A DNA stretch of 64,000 nt, from assembly GCA_020744225.1 (NCBI GenBank), contig JAGMWG010000001.1, forward strand, positions 3,472,001 to 3,536,000, read 5' to 3'. The notes under the pieces are model-generated. The model did not search any database. It was not told where the DNA came from and worked only from the letters and a program-made list of their open reading frames with translations. This document shows positions 13,748 to 24,613 of the stretch, one piece after another. Within the stretch, counting starts at the first letter, position 1, and the number at the start of each line of letters is the position of its first letter. This DNA is from Paraphoma chrysanthemicola. Taxonomy: Eukaryota > Ascomycota > Dothideomycetes > Pleosporales > Phaeosphaeriaceae. The translations under genes and the position numbers were made by a program.

Positions 13748-14533
13748 ATGCAAAGACACGCCAGCTACCAGTATGCCACTGCGGCACCCACCACCACCAG
13801 ATACTCGGGCACATCGTCAGCCTTCTCGGCATCGGCGAACCCCAACGAGGACTGGACCAAGATCTCAGACCTAGCTGAGCGCAGGCGGATACAGAACCGC
13901 ATTGCCCAGCGCAACTACCGCAAGAAGCTCAAGAAGAGGCTCGAAGACTTGGTACGTTCCCGACATGCAACCTCGTATAGCTCGGAACCACATACTAATC
14001 GGGTCCAGGAGCGTCGTGCTGCATCCAGCTCAGCTTCGCCTGAACAGAAGCCAGCCGAGCTGCAGCCACCCCACCGCTCGCCGCGCCAGGAGTTCCCCTC
14101 GCCGTCTAGCTCGGAATCTTCGTACACCACCCCGCCTGCTGAGGACCGCATGTTCTCCCACCAGTACACGCGCCAGCTCTCGACAAGTCCGCCGCCATTC
14201 TCCGTGGCGTCGTATTCGACCTACCCGGCGCCTGATGCAGTCACCTACTCGATGCCTTACACCACAAACTCACCGTACCACTCAATACCCACGACCATGA
14301 CTCCGGAGATGCCGAGCTACCACTACCTCCCACCGCCGCTCTCCTCAGCCTACCCCACGACGCTGCCCAGCCTCGTGCCCAGCATGAAGAGCGAATTCTA
14401 CGCTGAGGAGGACCTCAGCCCATTTGGTGTCGGTTACGCAGCGATAGGTGGCATTGAAATTCCACCCCACGGTGCATACGCAGACTCAACAGCTCATGTA
14501 AGGCTCCCCACTCGCCAGCCATACTTCGCATAA
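13748..14533 (+). CDS. bZIP transcription factor with a very short zipper
   Basis: Two exons, 13748-13951 and 14009-14533. The 57-bp intron has donor GTACGT, branch TACTAAT and acceptor CCAG; it is a multiple of three and has no stop, so it reads through in frame. The spliced protein is 242 residues. Residues 33-68 hold the fungal bZIP block: NEDWTKISDLAERRR, then the basic-region signature NRIAQRNYR (N50-R58) and KKLKKRLEDL. Splicing joins EDL to ERRAASS, as in relatives; retention would insert 19 residues at the start of the zipper. No long leucine heptad follows. The rest is Ser/Pro/Tyr-rich, as in activation regions. The likely role is a nuclear DNA-binding regulator with unknown targets. 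The call is strong for the basic region and weaker for dimerisation. Confidence 0.88.
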   Translation: MQRHASYQYATAAPTTTRYSGTSSAFSASANPNEDWTKISDLAERRRIQNRIAQRNYRKKLKKRLEDLVRSRHATSYSSEPHTNRVQERRAASSSASPEQKPAELQPPHRSPRQEFPSPSSSESSYTTPPAEDRMFSHQYTRQLSTSPPPFSVASYSTYPAPDAVTYSMPYTTNSPYHSIPTTMTPEMPSYHYLPPPLSSAYPTTLPSLVPSMKSEFYAEEDLSPFGVGYAAIGGIEIPPHGAYADSTAHVRLPTRQPYFA

Positions 14534-15195
14534 TTCTCCCAACTCTTCCTCGCCGCTGCACTCTTTCGACGAGCTACCGCTGACAGCTCATGGTAGACGC
14601 CACCACTTGAGCACTCAGAACTCGGCTACCCAACAACTCCCAACTCAATGCCTCGCACGCCTCCTCTTCATCCCATCCACACCATGTGAAGGGCGGCTGG
14701 CGTGTATCATTTATGACCTTACCTTCGTTTGGCGACTTCGGTCCCACCTTCTTTGTGTTCTAGTTTCTGTACAGCATTTCAGCGATGGGTCGTTTGCTTT
14801 GGTCTCTCGCTTGCCCACGATAACGGGCTCTGGCGTTGGAGGATATCTTGGGTGGTGGCTTCCACTGGGCGTGGACATCTAGCAGGGCAGGCTGCGATGC
14901 TTGGCCCAACATGACCTCAGCGACCTCAGTGCGAGTCCTGAGGTATGATAGCAATGATTATTTTACACCACGACCATTACTTCCTATGATTAATTTTGTG
15001 ATGCACGTGTGCTTGCTGGGCAGCAACCTCGTCAAAGCCATGGTTGCTAGGTGGAGACAGGACGGCAGGCGGTGAGATCATTGCTCAGTCGCGCCTGCCA
15101 CGCCAAGGCTGTCGCGACGCGTCTCACCTGCCACTTTCCGCACCAGCGTAAACGTCAGCATACAAAAACCCAATTGCAACCACAACCGCCAGTCC
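14534..15195. promoter_or_regulatory. ORC1 upstream region with an MluI cell-cycle box
   Basis: The 660 bp between the bZIP stop and the ORC1 start contains ACGCGT at 15117-15122, about 75 bp before the ATG, inside GCGACGCGTC. ACGCGT is the MCB core bound by Swi6/Mbp1-type (MBF) complexes that drive G1/S genes in yeasts and other fungi. An MBF role here is inferred from position and the known cell-cycle control of replication genes. Nothing else was recognised. Confidence 0.5.
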
Positions 15196-17832
15196 ATGGC
15201 GCCCATAAAACGCTCACGAGCAGACAAGGCGCGACAATTCCTCTCTGGCGGTGCCGTGTTCCGCGAGGACTCGGACGACGAGCTTGGCTACGAAGACCAC
15301 CCGTGGGAATGGGTATACGACGACGACGCAGACCCTGACGAAACGCCGAGAGAGAATGCGACTGCGAGAAAGCGTAAAGCCGCCCCGGCTTCGCTAGGAA
15401 AGCGCATAGTCGGCGCGCGCATGGGCAGCTTCCGATGCAAAGTAGGCGACACAGTTCTGCTCAAGGCAGAGGGCAACCAGGCATGGGTGGGCATCATCTG
15501 CGACTTCTTCGACGATGTCGACGACGACGAGAAGATGGCCAAGTTCCTGTGGTTCTCCTCCGAGAAAGAGATCCGCAACAAGAACAAGAAGCGCACCGAC
15601 TTCCTGCCTGCAGGTTATCCCGTCCATGCGTCGTGGAGCCCAACTGACTGTCGCTAGAACGAACTCTACATTTCCGCCAACTTCGACGACAACCCTCTTG
15701 CGTCGATCAACGGCACTGCCAAGGTACTCTCTGTCGCGGATTTTGACCGACTGTACCCCACGGGCCAGGTCAGGAAATCATCCAAGGACTTTGGCAAAGT
15801 CTTCATCTGCCGGAGAGGCTGCAACACCCGAACAACAACCTACACTCCTGAGTTTGTGTGGGGCCAGATCTACAAAGGGGCCGATGATATCGATGCCTTG
15901 GTCCAGCTGGTCAAGAGCCAGACCAAGGCCACCCGGAGGGGAGCGGGAGCCAGTCGACCGAAGAAGCCCCATCAGGATCTCGATGAGTTCGTGGTGCCCG
16001 ACACGGACGACGATGGCATTCCCAAGACACCCCGGAAGCGGCGGAAACTAAACGATGCCACGACTCCCACGTCGACCAGGAAAAGCCCGGCCTCTCGAAA
16101 GTTCCTCACGCCGACACACAAGAGGATCGTGATCAAGAAGCAGCTTGAATTTACACCCCTGGGCACGCGCGTCTTGTCTCCTTCGGCTCTCAACTCTCCG
16201 TTTCAGATAGCCCGAAACCAACTCCATGTTTCATCCGTTCCCGCCGCGCTGCCCTGTCGCGAGGAAGAGTTCTCGACCGTATACAGCCACTTAGAGGCGG
16301 CGATCACGGATGGCTCGGGTTCCTGCATCTACATCTCGGGTACGCCAGGTACAGGCAAGACTGCCACAGTGCGAGAGGTTGTTGCACAGTTACATGCTTC
16401 AGTTCAGGCTGAAGAGCTGGATGATTTCATCTTCGTCGAAATCAATGGCATGAAGGTCACAGATCCTCACCAGTCCTACTCTCTACTATGGCAGGCTCTA
16501 CGTGGAGACAGGGTGAGCCCTGCGCATGCCCTTGAGCTCCTGGAGCGAGAATTCTCAACCCCCAGTCCACGTCGGGTCCCCTGCGTTGTGCTCATGGATG
16601 AATTGGATCAACTCGTTACCAAGAACCAATCCGTCATGTACAACTTTTTCAACTGGCCTGGGCTGCGGCACAGCAGGCTCATTGTGCTGGCCGTGGCAAA
16701 TACTATGGATCTGCCCGAGCGCACATTGAGCAATAAGATCAGTAGCCGTTTAGGTACGTACCCTGATCACACCTCTTCCTTGTCATAATGTGCTCTGCGT
16801 CCAACCGTTATCCTCAATTTGTTTCGAACCTTACCCGAGCACGGACGCGTCTCAACGATCTGCTCGCCTCTAGTACACGTCGTCCGTAAGACCCGGCAGT
16901 CCGGACTCGGCGGGACGCTTCTCTCAGGGCAAGGCTAACGTGGAATACCTTTAGGTTTGACTCGCATTACATTTCCAGGCTATACACACGACCAGTTAAT
17001 GCAAATCATACAATCCCGCCTTGAGGGTGTGCCAGGTAAGGTAGTGAATGCGGAAGCCGTTCAATTTGCAGCGCGCAAAGTTGCAGCTGTTAGCGGCGAT
17101 GCTCGACGCGCGTTGGATATCTGTAGGCGAGCCGTGGAAATCGCGGAAACGGAAAAGACATCACAGGATCTCGAAAGCGAGGCGCAGCCAACTACCCCGA
17201 GTAAAACGGGCCGGGGTAACAAATCAAAACCACTCTCAAACTCTCGGCCACTCAAAGCTGCGGAATCGGACACTCGGTCTCTAAAACCTACAGCATCAAC
17301 GGGCGGTAAAGGTGTCGTGACAATCGCAACTATCAAGCAAGCGATTAATGAGGCCACAAGTAGTCCCTTGCAGCAAGCACTTCGGGCCCTACCGTTGGCA
17401 TCGAAAGTCTTCCTTTCTGGACTCTTGGCACGAATACGGCGAACCGGCATTGGAGAAGCCGTCCTCGGCGATGTCGTTGATGAAGTCAAGAGACTGGGGC
17501 TCATGAGCCAATTGCAGCCTGTTTACGAGTACCTTCTCTTAGCCGAGAAGGACTACATCATGGAAGGAACTAACAGCACACAATCCTTACAGGCCTCACC
17601 ATCCAAGCGTCGTGATACAAGCAGTAATGGCTCAAGAGCTGCAGACCACAAGGCACCACGAGCGTTGGGACTTGCACTTGCCGCTACTGAACTTGCAGAA
17701 GCAGGAATCATAGGCGTGGAGGCCCGACATGGCGAGCGTGTTGGTCGTGTCCGCCTAGGTGTTGGTGAAGACGAAATTCGACTTGCACTGGGGGATGACG
17801 AGTCCGTCAGAGGCCTCGGGTTTGCATCTTAA
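15196..17832 (+). CDS. ORC1: Origin recognition complex subunit 1
   Basis: Large ORC subunit that marks replication origins and loads Cdc6 and MCM in the nucleus. Proposed exons 15196-15609, 15658-16753 and 16955-17832 give 795 residues. A BAH domain spans about 75-205, with the conserved run RTDFLP/NELYIS across intron 1 and CRRGCNTRT after it. A basic linker leads to the AAA+ ATPase: Walker A GTPGTGKT (366-373), Walker B VLMDELD (D452, E453), then NKISSRLG/LTRITFPGY across intron 2 and a C-terminal winged-helix region. Intron 1 restores the conserved junction only as a 48-bp GC-AG intron; a 36-bp GT-AG alternative would add four residues. Intron 2 is 201 bp, long for this window, with a CTAAC branch site. 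Identification is firm; the intron 1 donor is the uncertain point. Confidence 0.95.
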
Positions 17833-20156
17833 TTGAACGGCGTATGCCTCAATCGCTCACAACTCCGTTCCCCTGCCTAGAATTGCTGGGCTTCTGGAAG
17901 GTCACTGTACGCGAAAAATACAATCATTGCGGCGTAGGCGTACTATGTCCAACAACACTACGCCTTAATCGCAACGGCTAATATCTCCCCCAGTTGGTCC
18001 TCGCGAGTCTGCCTATCCAATTGCGTCCAGCCGAGTGTGCGCCTCATGGCCCTGCTCCGCTCAGCCAATGAGTGCAGGGTACCAATACCATCCTCCAATC
18101 ATCGCATCACTCAAATTACCGGTGAACGTTTAAGCCCCGGCCCGCAGACAAGGGTGAGCGAGGAACCATTGGACGGGTTCTCTATATTAACCGTGCCGCA
18201 CACTACCGCTCAACGTGTTCGGCTTCTAGAATCGGGCTTGTCGGATCACCAAGCTCGCGTTTCAGAGGAATGCGCGATACGGCATGGGAGCCACAATACG
18301 GACGCCTCGAGTGGGGTGAAGACACGCAACATGCGCAATCGCGATCCGGTGCGGCTTGGTGTGGGTTGCAGCTGGAGCCTATCGCTCGAATCATCATGAG
18401 ACCTCAGTTGTTGCTATCCATAGCCTGCATCGCCAAAGGCGTCGCAGCTCGATCATAGCGCTTCCACTTAAAGCTTGCATGCACTATCTGTGCAGCTGGA
18501 CGGCGAAGTTCCGCTCAAGCTCAGATCACCAGCCTGTGATCCTGCGCTCCTGACCTTGGCAAGATGTCTTTTCAGCCTGCCGGACCCGAGCGCTGGTGTT
18601 ACAACATATGCACTCGACGTTTGCGGACCCTTTTGCGCGAGCGGCGTGCAGGGTGGATTAGAGGGTATGTGTTCGAATACCCTGGTGAAAGGCATGGGGG
18701 ATCTGCACTGCGTTATTGAGTTGCGAACTTGATTCGCAAGCCTCCTCTGTTTGGGTAGCATGAGGATGCCGCACACGTGCTTTTCGCGAGCTTCGCTCGA
18801 GCAAGTCCGTCCGGGCGGCTATGTCATGTTCATTATTTCGTGTTCCCCCACTAATGGACACTGTTTCGGCCACACAAATCTTGGTTTGCGCGTCAAGCTG
18901 GTCAAGGCTACGTGCCAGCGTCCGCTGATTAATGTTTGTCATATGCCAGCTGCTATTTCTCATGTTCTTCATTTTATTTCCTTTTTCAGACTTAGCCTAC
19001 TGGAGCTACACGTCACGGAATCCGAGTATACTCGCTCTTCTATTGGAGAGGGTGGTGCTGCATTGTGCTTGCCCTGCCGCAGCTTGGTCGCCTACCATAT
19101 ATTGCTGCTAAAGGGCACGATTCCGTTCGCATTTTAAAGGAGAGGGAGTTTGCGAATAAAATTTGAACTTCACCTTGCGCATGTCGTCCCAGCATTTCAT
19201 CCTTTCGGCTTCATATATTGTGCTTCTCTCGGCGAGTGGACAGGACACCCAAACCGCGCCGTGCCCATTCTGTTAGACAATTGCTCAATCGAGCCCACTT
19301 CTAAGCCTCTCTTCATCGACGTGGAGAAAACAATACCTTGTAGACGCGCCGCCCGAGGAGCCTGAGAGCCTTCGTTATGCTGCTCTTGGCTATGTCTGGT
19401 GTGCGATTTCTGTGGGTTCGTTCCAAACACTGATTGGCTGCGTCGAAGAATTAAGGTTGGATAATGCATTGAATGGATGGAAGTATGGCGCTATTGTGCT
19501 AATGCCAGTATGTTATGCAATCATACCCAGTCGTACATTAGATTTCAAGACTTGGGACTCGTCAGATTCAACCTGGACCTTTCCAAGAAGAAAGGAACCA
19601 CATCCAAATTATTCGTTCCATTTTGGCGATGATTATAATGTGGTAGATAGCAATTCATCGGCGTGTCGGAAGCATAGACGTGTGCGTTATCGCACTCGTG
19701 GTTGGGAGGAAATAATCATGCCGCGAGCTTGTGACAGGAATATGTATCTACCATGTGAACTACAGGAATCACCGTATCTCGCGGAATCCTTGTCTTACAC
19801 CATCAGGCGGTGTCCTGGATCTGTAAGCAAAGTTGTGGACAGGAGAATGGCGTACAATCCTGGCCTGAAGTCCTGCCACAAGACATACTGGCCGACGACT
19901 CCCATGACTTGGCAAGATGACAAGCATAACAGGAGCCGCGAAGAACATTCTCGGTCAAACGATACAGCCTGGCGACTCGGTCAAAAGCGAAACACCTTTG
20001 TCTGCAGATGTTAGGATACCCAGCCAGACGCATGAAAGCACACAATCCCTTTGGAAAGTCTCGGCGGGGCGCAGATCAGTAGACCTTTTCTTCGCTAAGG
20101 TACGCATAAGTTTGGTTTGCTGTTAGCGCGGCTTTGACATTCGATTCAAGTAATGG
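17833..20156. other. Intergenic region without a supported gene
   Basis: This 2.3 kb lies between ORC1 and the aldolase, whose 3' ends face each other. The longest frame (+, about 19412-20014) lacks an early ATG and resembles no family. No tRNA, repeat or transposon was recognised. The part after 19 kb is visibly more AT-rich. Confidence 0.4.
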
Positions 20157-21090
20157 CTACGACCGCGCAACCTGTAATTCCGCAAGATACCAATTCTGCA
20201 TCGCTCTCACATCGTAGCTCAGCGCTACAGTGTCAAAGACTTTTAGATGTTCTTTACATGCATTTCCATCGTTCGACAACCGACCCACCCACTTGCCATG
20301 TCTCCTAGCCGCTGCGACAATGTTCTCGATAGCACGCTGGAATTCTGGTTCATCCCCTCTCGCAGGAACGTAACCTAATATCGATAGAGCGAGATCATTT
20401 GGACCAATGAAAACCATATCTGGAATGGGTTAATCACACTGAGTCTCGCGGGATTGAATGGATATTCTCTTACCCACACCCGGGACTGCGCATATAGCAT
20501 CTACATTCCGCACTCCTTCCACAGACTCGATTTGCACACAAGTAATCAATGTGTCGTTTGCACTTCTTATGTATGTCGGGATATCGATCCCATGTGTAAG
20601 AGCAGGAAACGCTGAGCCCTGTCCTCTCATCCCCAGTGGAGGGAATTTTGAAGAAGACACAACGGCTGCTGCTTCTGCAGCCGTGTGTATTTGTGGTACA
20701 ACGATACCACTTACAATCGTTAGAGAAAGTATCAAAAAGGATGGAGGATGCTTACTGGGCGCCAGCGTCCAAGGCTCGCTTGATCAGATCGGAATGTGTC
20801 CCTCTAATGCGAACTAAGGGTGAAACACCAAGTGCAGCAATAGCGGCGGTGGCACTGTGCATAGCGTCGTCACTGATGTGCCCGTGTTCGCAGTCGATTA
20901 TTATGCCCTTACTAGTCGTTAGCATATAATCGGGTCCAATAGGGTAAGAATATCGTACATCTACACCAGTCTGAGCCACGATTTGGGCCGTCCGAAAAGA
21001 AGGCAGACCCATGAAGGTCATGATAGGTTTCTTGCCGGCTTTGAGGACATTTAGTATCCGCAAATGCGGATTGAGAATCGATCCGGTCAT
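20157..21090 (-). CDS. HpcH/HpaI family class II aldolase
   Basis: Four exons on the minus strand: 21090-20959, 20907-20756, 20709-20474 and 20419-20157. Introns of 51, 46 and 54 bp all have GT-AG ends; the first is stop-free and in frame, so unspliced reading would insert 17 residues into GVD/GIIIDCEHGH. The 260-residue product matches the family's usual length. Visible active-site elements are D49 and H52 in IIIDCEHGH, R77 in PLVRIRG, and the metal ligands E in QIESVEG and D in IGPNDLALS. Family members cleave 2-keto-3-deoxy or 4-hydroxy-2-oxo acids to pyruvate plus an aldehyde, using a divalent metal. An in-frame ATG 60 nt upstream (21150) is possible, but the chosen start fits the family better. 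It begins a cluster with a transporter, a dehydrogenase and two regulators. The substrate is unknown. Confidence 0.9.
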
Positions 21091-21281
21091 AGCGAAATGG
21101 CGTTTCGGGGGCCTTGTGCGCTCTGGTAATGCGACCAAGGACACGTACAACTGGGACCAAAGAAAGATGAATAAGCACTAGAAACAGGCCAGTAAGTGAA
21201 AAAGAATGGCAATGGTCGTTTGATATCGAGCATGAGCTCGTAAATTTCATAGTAGAGCCATTTGAGGCTCAGACGGGTATG

Positions 21282-21338
21282 CGTCCGATGGTCTCTATGC
21301 CGCCTTCGGAGCATCGATTCCGACGGCGATGTGTCCGA
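21282..21338. promoter_or_regulatory. Candidate Zn2Cys6 site cluster upstream of the aldolase
   Basis: About 190-250 bp upstream of the aldolase ATG. CGTCCGATG is at 21282-21290 and the 16-mer ACGGCGATGTGTCCGA, containing CGG-N8-CCG, is at 21323-21338; several other CGG/CCG triplets lie between and after. The same 16-mer recurs before the dehydrogenase gene. A further GTCCGATG lies on the minus strand at 21808-21815. CGG/CCG triplet pairs are the usual targets of Zn2Cys6 regulators. Confidence 0.4.
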
Positions 21339-22352
21339 AGGCGATTTCGGTAAAGCTAATCAGGACAATGCCGTGCAGGACTTAACGGGGATACACTGGA
21401 GCGGTCGAAATACAATTTTCTTGACGGACAAATAGTCTGGCCTAGTTGATGTCAAGAAGAGATATGCTGTCAACAGGTGCAGCGCAGCTAACGTCATTGT
21501 CACGTCGTGGTCGCTGAGGTAATCCAAGCAACTTCTGCGCATCACCACTTCAACGGATTATATTCCGAAAGTGATGTGGCGATTTGAAGCCTACTAGAGT
21601 GTTGCGGTGGAAGGCGTTCTCGTAAAACACAAATGAATATCGATACTCGACCGGTGCAGCCTTGATAGAAGGTTGTTGTTCGCTGACCTTTTTAAGCGTC
21701 TTTCGGAATACCAATTGCCTCCTGAATCTGGCATCGCATGTGTAGGGCTCATCCTGCTCTGCGTGTACGCGCCTAATCTAGCTAGAATCTAAGAATTCTA
21801 GCACTCTCATCGGACCCACGATTCTTGCACCTGTTTACGCGCTGAACACGCAACCTGTTACTTGTGCTTTACCAACATACTCCATCACTCACGATCTAGT
21901 CTTACTTTAGAGCTTATCTTGTGAATGCGGTGCTAATGTTGCGCTCCATCTTGTTGGCAGTTTGTATTCCGGAAATTGTAATAAGCAATTTCCAATTACA
22001 GCCGTACCTATGGCTGTCTATGTCATTCGTCATGACTTGGTCAATCGAAGAACCGCTACATTGAGTGACCGTTACGGGCTGGACGCGCACGTAGCGTCAC
22101 ATGTTAGGAGATTGCCTCGCCATGTATCAAAGAATTGCTGTCAGAATGATTTCTCCTTTTATATCACACTCTCATCAGCGAGTTCACATCCGAAGTGCGT
22201 ACTATTCCGCATGAATCTATTGCAGCAACATCCGCGCATACACGAAATTGAATTCGCTTTTTATCAGAGTCTTATAGCAACATTACAATCCATGTGCTGA
22301 AGCAGACCATTCCCGCCCAACCTTTCACGGCGCCTAGGTTTTTTCTTTACCT
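21339..22352. other. AT-rich spacer between aldolase and transporter
   Basis: No gene is supported. It contains a small perfect inverted repeat at 21781-21802 (arms GCTAGAAT and ATTCTAGC, 6-base loop). It holds the rest of the aldolase upstream region and the downstream side of the transporter gene. Confidence 0.4.
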
Positions 22353-23980
22353 TTACAATGCCCACTTCTTGTCCACAACCAAGCCCTTATCAATCTTACG
22401 GTTACGATGGGTGTACAACGCGACAAGTACGCCAGTCAGAGCTGCTCCGAGGAGAAGCAGGCCTCCATTGATCCAGTGGCCTGTTGGGTACCCGCTCTTC
22501 GCCTCTGTTGCTTTATAAATCCATACCCCAAGGATTTGACCGGGGGCACCAAAGGAGATGTTGAGAGCCAAGGCTAGGCCTTGAGCGGAAGTTGAACGCA
22601 GATTCGCTGAAAGCCAGCCGAGTAGGATCGGAATCGTTGCGAACGTTCCACATGCGGCCACAATCAAGCATCCATACCGTGCTCCGTATGCCTTTGGGGG
22701 TAAACAAGCAGAAGCGATGAAGCCAGCCGCACCCATAAGCATGAGACCAATTGTTGTCATTGCACGTGCCTCGCGCTTGTCGCAGTAGAAGGCAAGGACA
22801 ATTGTAACCACGAAGGCCGCAGCGTCTGCGATGCGTGAGCGAGTCTTCTACATAGCGCATACGGTGGGGAACTTACAGGGTGGTACGGTCATAAGTTGCG
22901 CCTGAAGGGAGTCGTATCCGAGGCCTTTGACAATAGATGGAGCAAACAGCGACAAGCTGGAAAACGGGCAAGACTTGGAAAAGTAAGTAATGTAGTGGAT
23001 GTAGAGTCTCCAATCCGTAAGGACTTCTTTTGCATCAGCCCATGTCATATGCGCTGCGCTTCCTTTTGATCCGTTGTGCTCCATGCGCAACACCGCGAGC
23101 TCTTTCTCTTCCGGCGTCAGAAACTTGGCCGTCTCGGGGAAGTCGGGAAGATAGAGGAAGATAAAGACACCAAAGAGGATCGAGGGAGCGCCTTCCAGAA
23201 TGAAAAGCCACCTCCAGCCGGCCAATCCAGCTATCTTGTTCATATGCGAGATTCCATAAGCAATCAATCCGCCTGTCTGGTCAGCTGAAGCTCTGAATGT
23301 GAAGAATTGACGTACCAAAAGCGCCTGCTAATGTTGCTGTCGAATAGATGAATGCCAGCCTAATAGATCGCTCATCTGCGCGATACCAGAACGAGATATA
23401 GTAGGCCAATCCAGGTGCGAGCCCAGCCTCGAAAACACCAAGCAAGAAGCGAGCTGCAGTGAGCCCTGCGTAATTCTGAGTTGCTCCAAGACACATCGAT
23501 ATGGCGCCCCAGCAGCATAGCAGCAGAGCGAACCACTTGGCCGGCCCAACTCGCTTCAGAAATGTGTTCGAAGGGACTTCGAAGATGGTATAGGCAATCA
23601 GGAACACCATGAGTGCGATTGAGTATTGCTCGTTCGTCAGATTTGTGTCGCTCATCAGGTCATCCTTGGTCTCGCTGTTCATGACCTTGGCATTGCCAAT
23701 GTTTGACCGATCGAGGTACTGTGTGGAAACCAAGTTAGTAACTAAGGCATTTGGACCTTTCGCATTGAGAACTCACAGCCAGAAGATACATCATGGCACA
23801 GATCGGAATGAGTCGAAAGTCTTGTTTGCGGAGGAGCGCTCTGTTGGCGGCAGACTTCTCATGTCCGAGGAAACGATCAGTGACGGCATGCGATGAGCCG
23901 TTGAGTGCCTTCTCCAACATCACTGGATCCTCGCTGAGAATAGTAGGAGATGGTTTTTCTGAATGACCGTATGTCGCCAT
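22353..23980 (-). CDS. MFS transporter, anion:cation symporter (ACS) type
   Basis: Four exons: 23980-23777, 23718-23316, 23272-22877 and 22825-22353; introns of 58, 43 and 51 bp with GT-AG ends. Each join rebuilds a conserved MFS segment: YLLA/YLDRSNIGNA, AGAFG/GLIAYGI and TVPPY/AAAFVVT. The 491-residue product has about 12 hydrophobic segments with a central loop carrying FPETAKFLTPEEKELAV. The LDRSNIGNA motif after the first helix and the overall layout match the ACS/allantoate permease group, which imports organic anions and vitamins across the plasma membrane. It sits head to head with a Zn2Cys6 regulator over a 633-bp shared promoter and beside an aldolase. It most likely imports the acid that the cluster degrades, though the substrate cannot be read from sequence. 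Confidence 0.93.
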
Positions 23981-24613
23981 GATGCAGTAGGTCTAGGTTG
24001 TAAGTGGTAAGAAAGACCGGAAGACTGTTGTGACCAGGTTGCTGACTGGAACCTGGGCCGGCCTTTGACATCATATGTGCATTTTATAAGTGCACGATGA
24101 TGGATATCAAGCACTACCCCAGACCCATGGCTGTGGGTTGCGGAGGACCTTGGCGCGGGGAAGCGTCCGATGCGGAGAAAGTATTCGTGATGGCGTTGCG
24201 CTAAACAGTGGCAGAACGTGCGGGAGAGAAAAATCGCTCGCGGGCCTCCGTCCGAACCTTCGGCAACAGCAATCGCACCATCAACGCAACTCCTAATGAC
24301 TCGTCCTATGCTGAGGCTATGATCACTGGAGACTGAATCCCAGCCTTGGAACGGCCTGCGTGCAGAAAGCCGAGACTCTCGCAGAGTCTCGGAAAATCGG
24401 CAGTAAGAAAGTGGTAGCCAGCATTGCGACGCTCGCGCAGCACAATAGAGGCTCATCGAGAGTCCTTAATGTCGTGAAAGCATCTAGCCATCCTTATTAT
24501 CTAGATTCAAAACCAGCAGATTCGCGTCGTTGTGCCGTTTCTGGCTTCAAGTCCCCACCTATTTTCGATTTCACACGCTCCATGTGAGCCAGGCATAGTC
24601 GCCGATCAATGAG
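23981..24613. promoter_or_regulatory. Shared promoter of transporter and Zn2Cys6 regulator
   Basis: This 633-bp divergent promoter contains CGTCCGATG at 24164-24172. Within it TCCG-ATG-CGGA (24166-24176) forms an everted CCG-N3-CGG pair. A further CGTCCGA is at 24249-24255 followed by TTCGG. The same 9-mer is found upstream of the aldolase and of the dehydrogenase, which suggests one regulator for the cluster. Confidence 0.45.

Noticed and set aside
19412..20014. 200-codon open frame on the plus strand
   Set aside because: It begins at a GTG, has no early ATG and no family resemblance. The tail runs close to the 3' end of the aldolase gene on the other strand.
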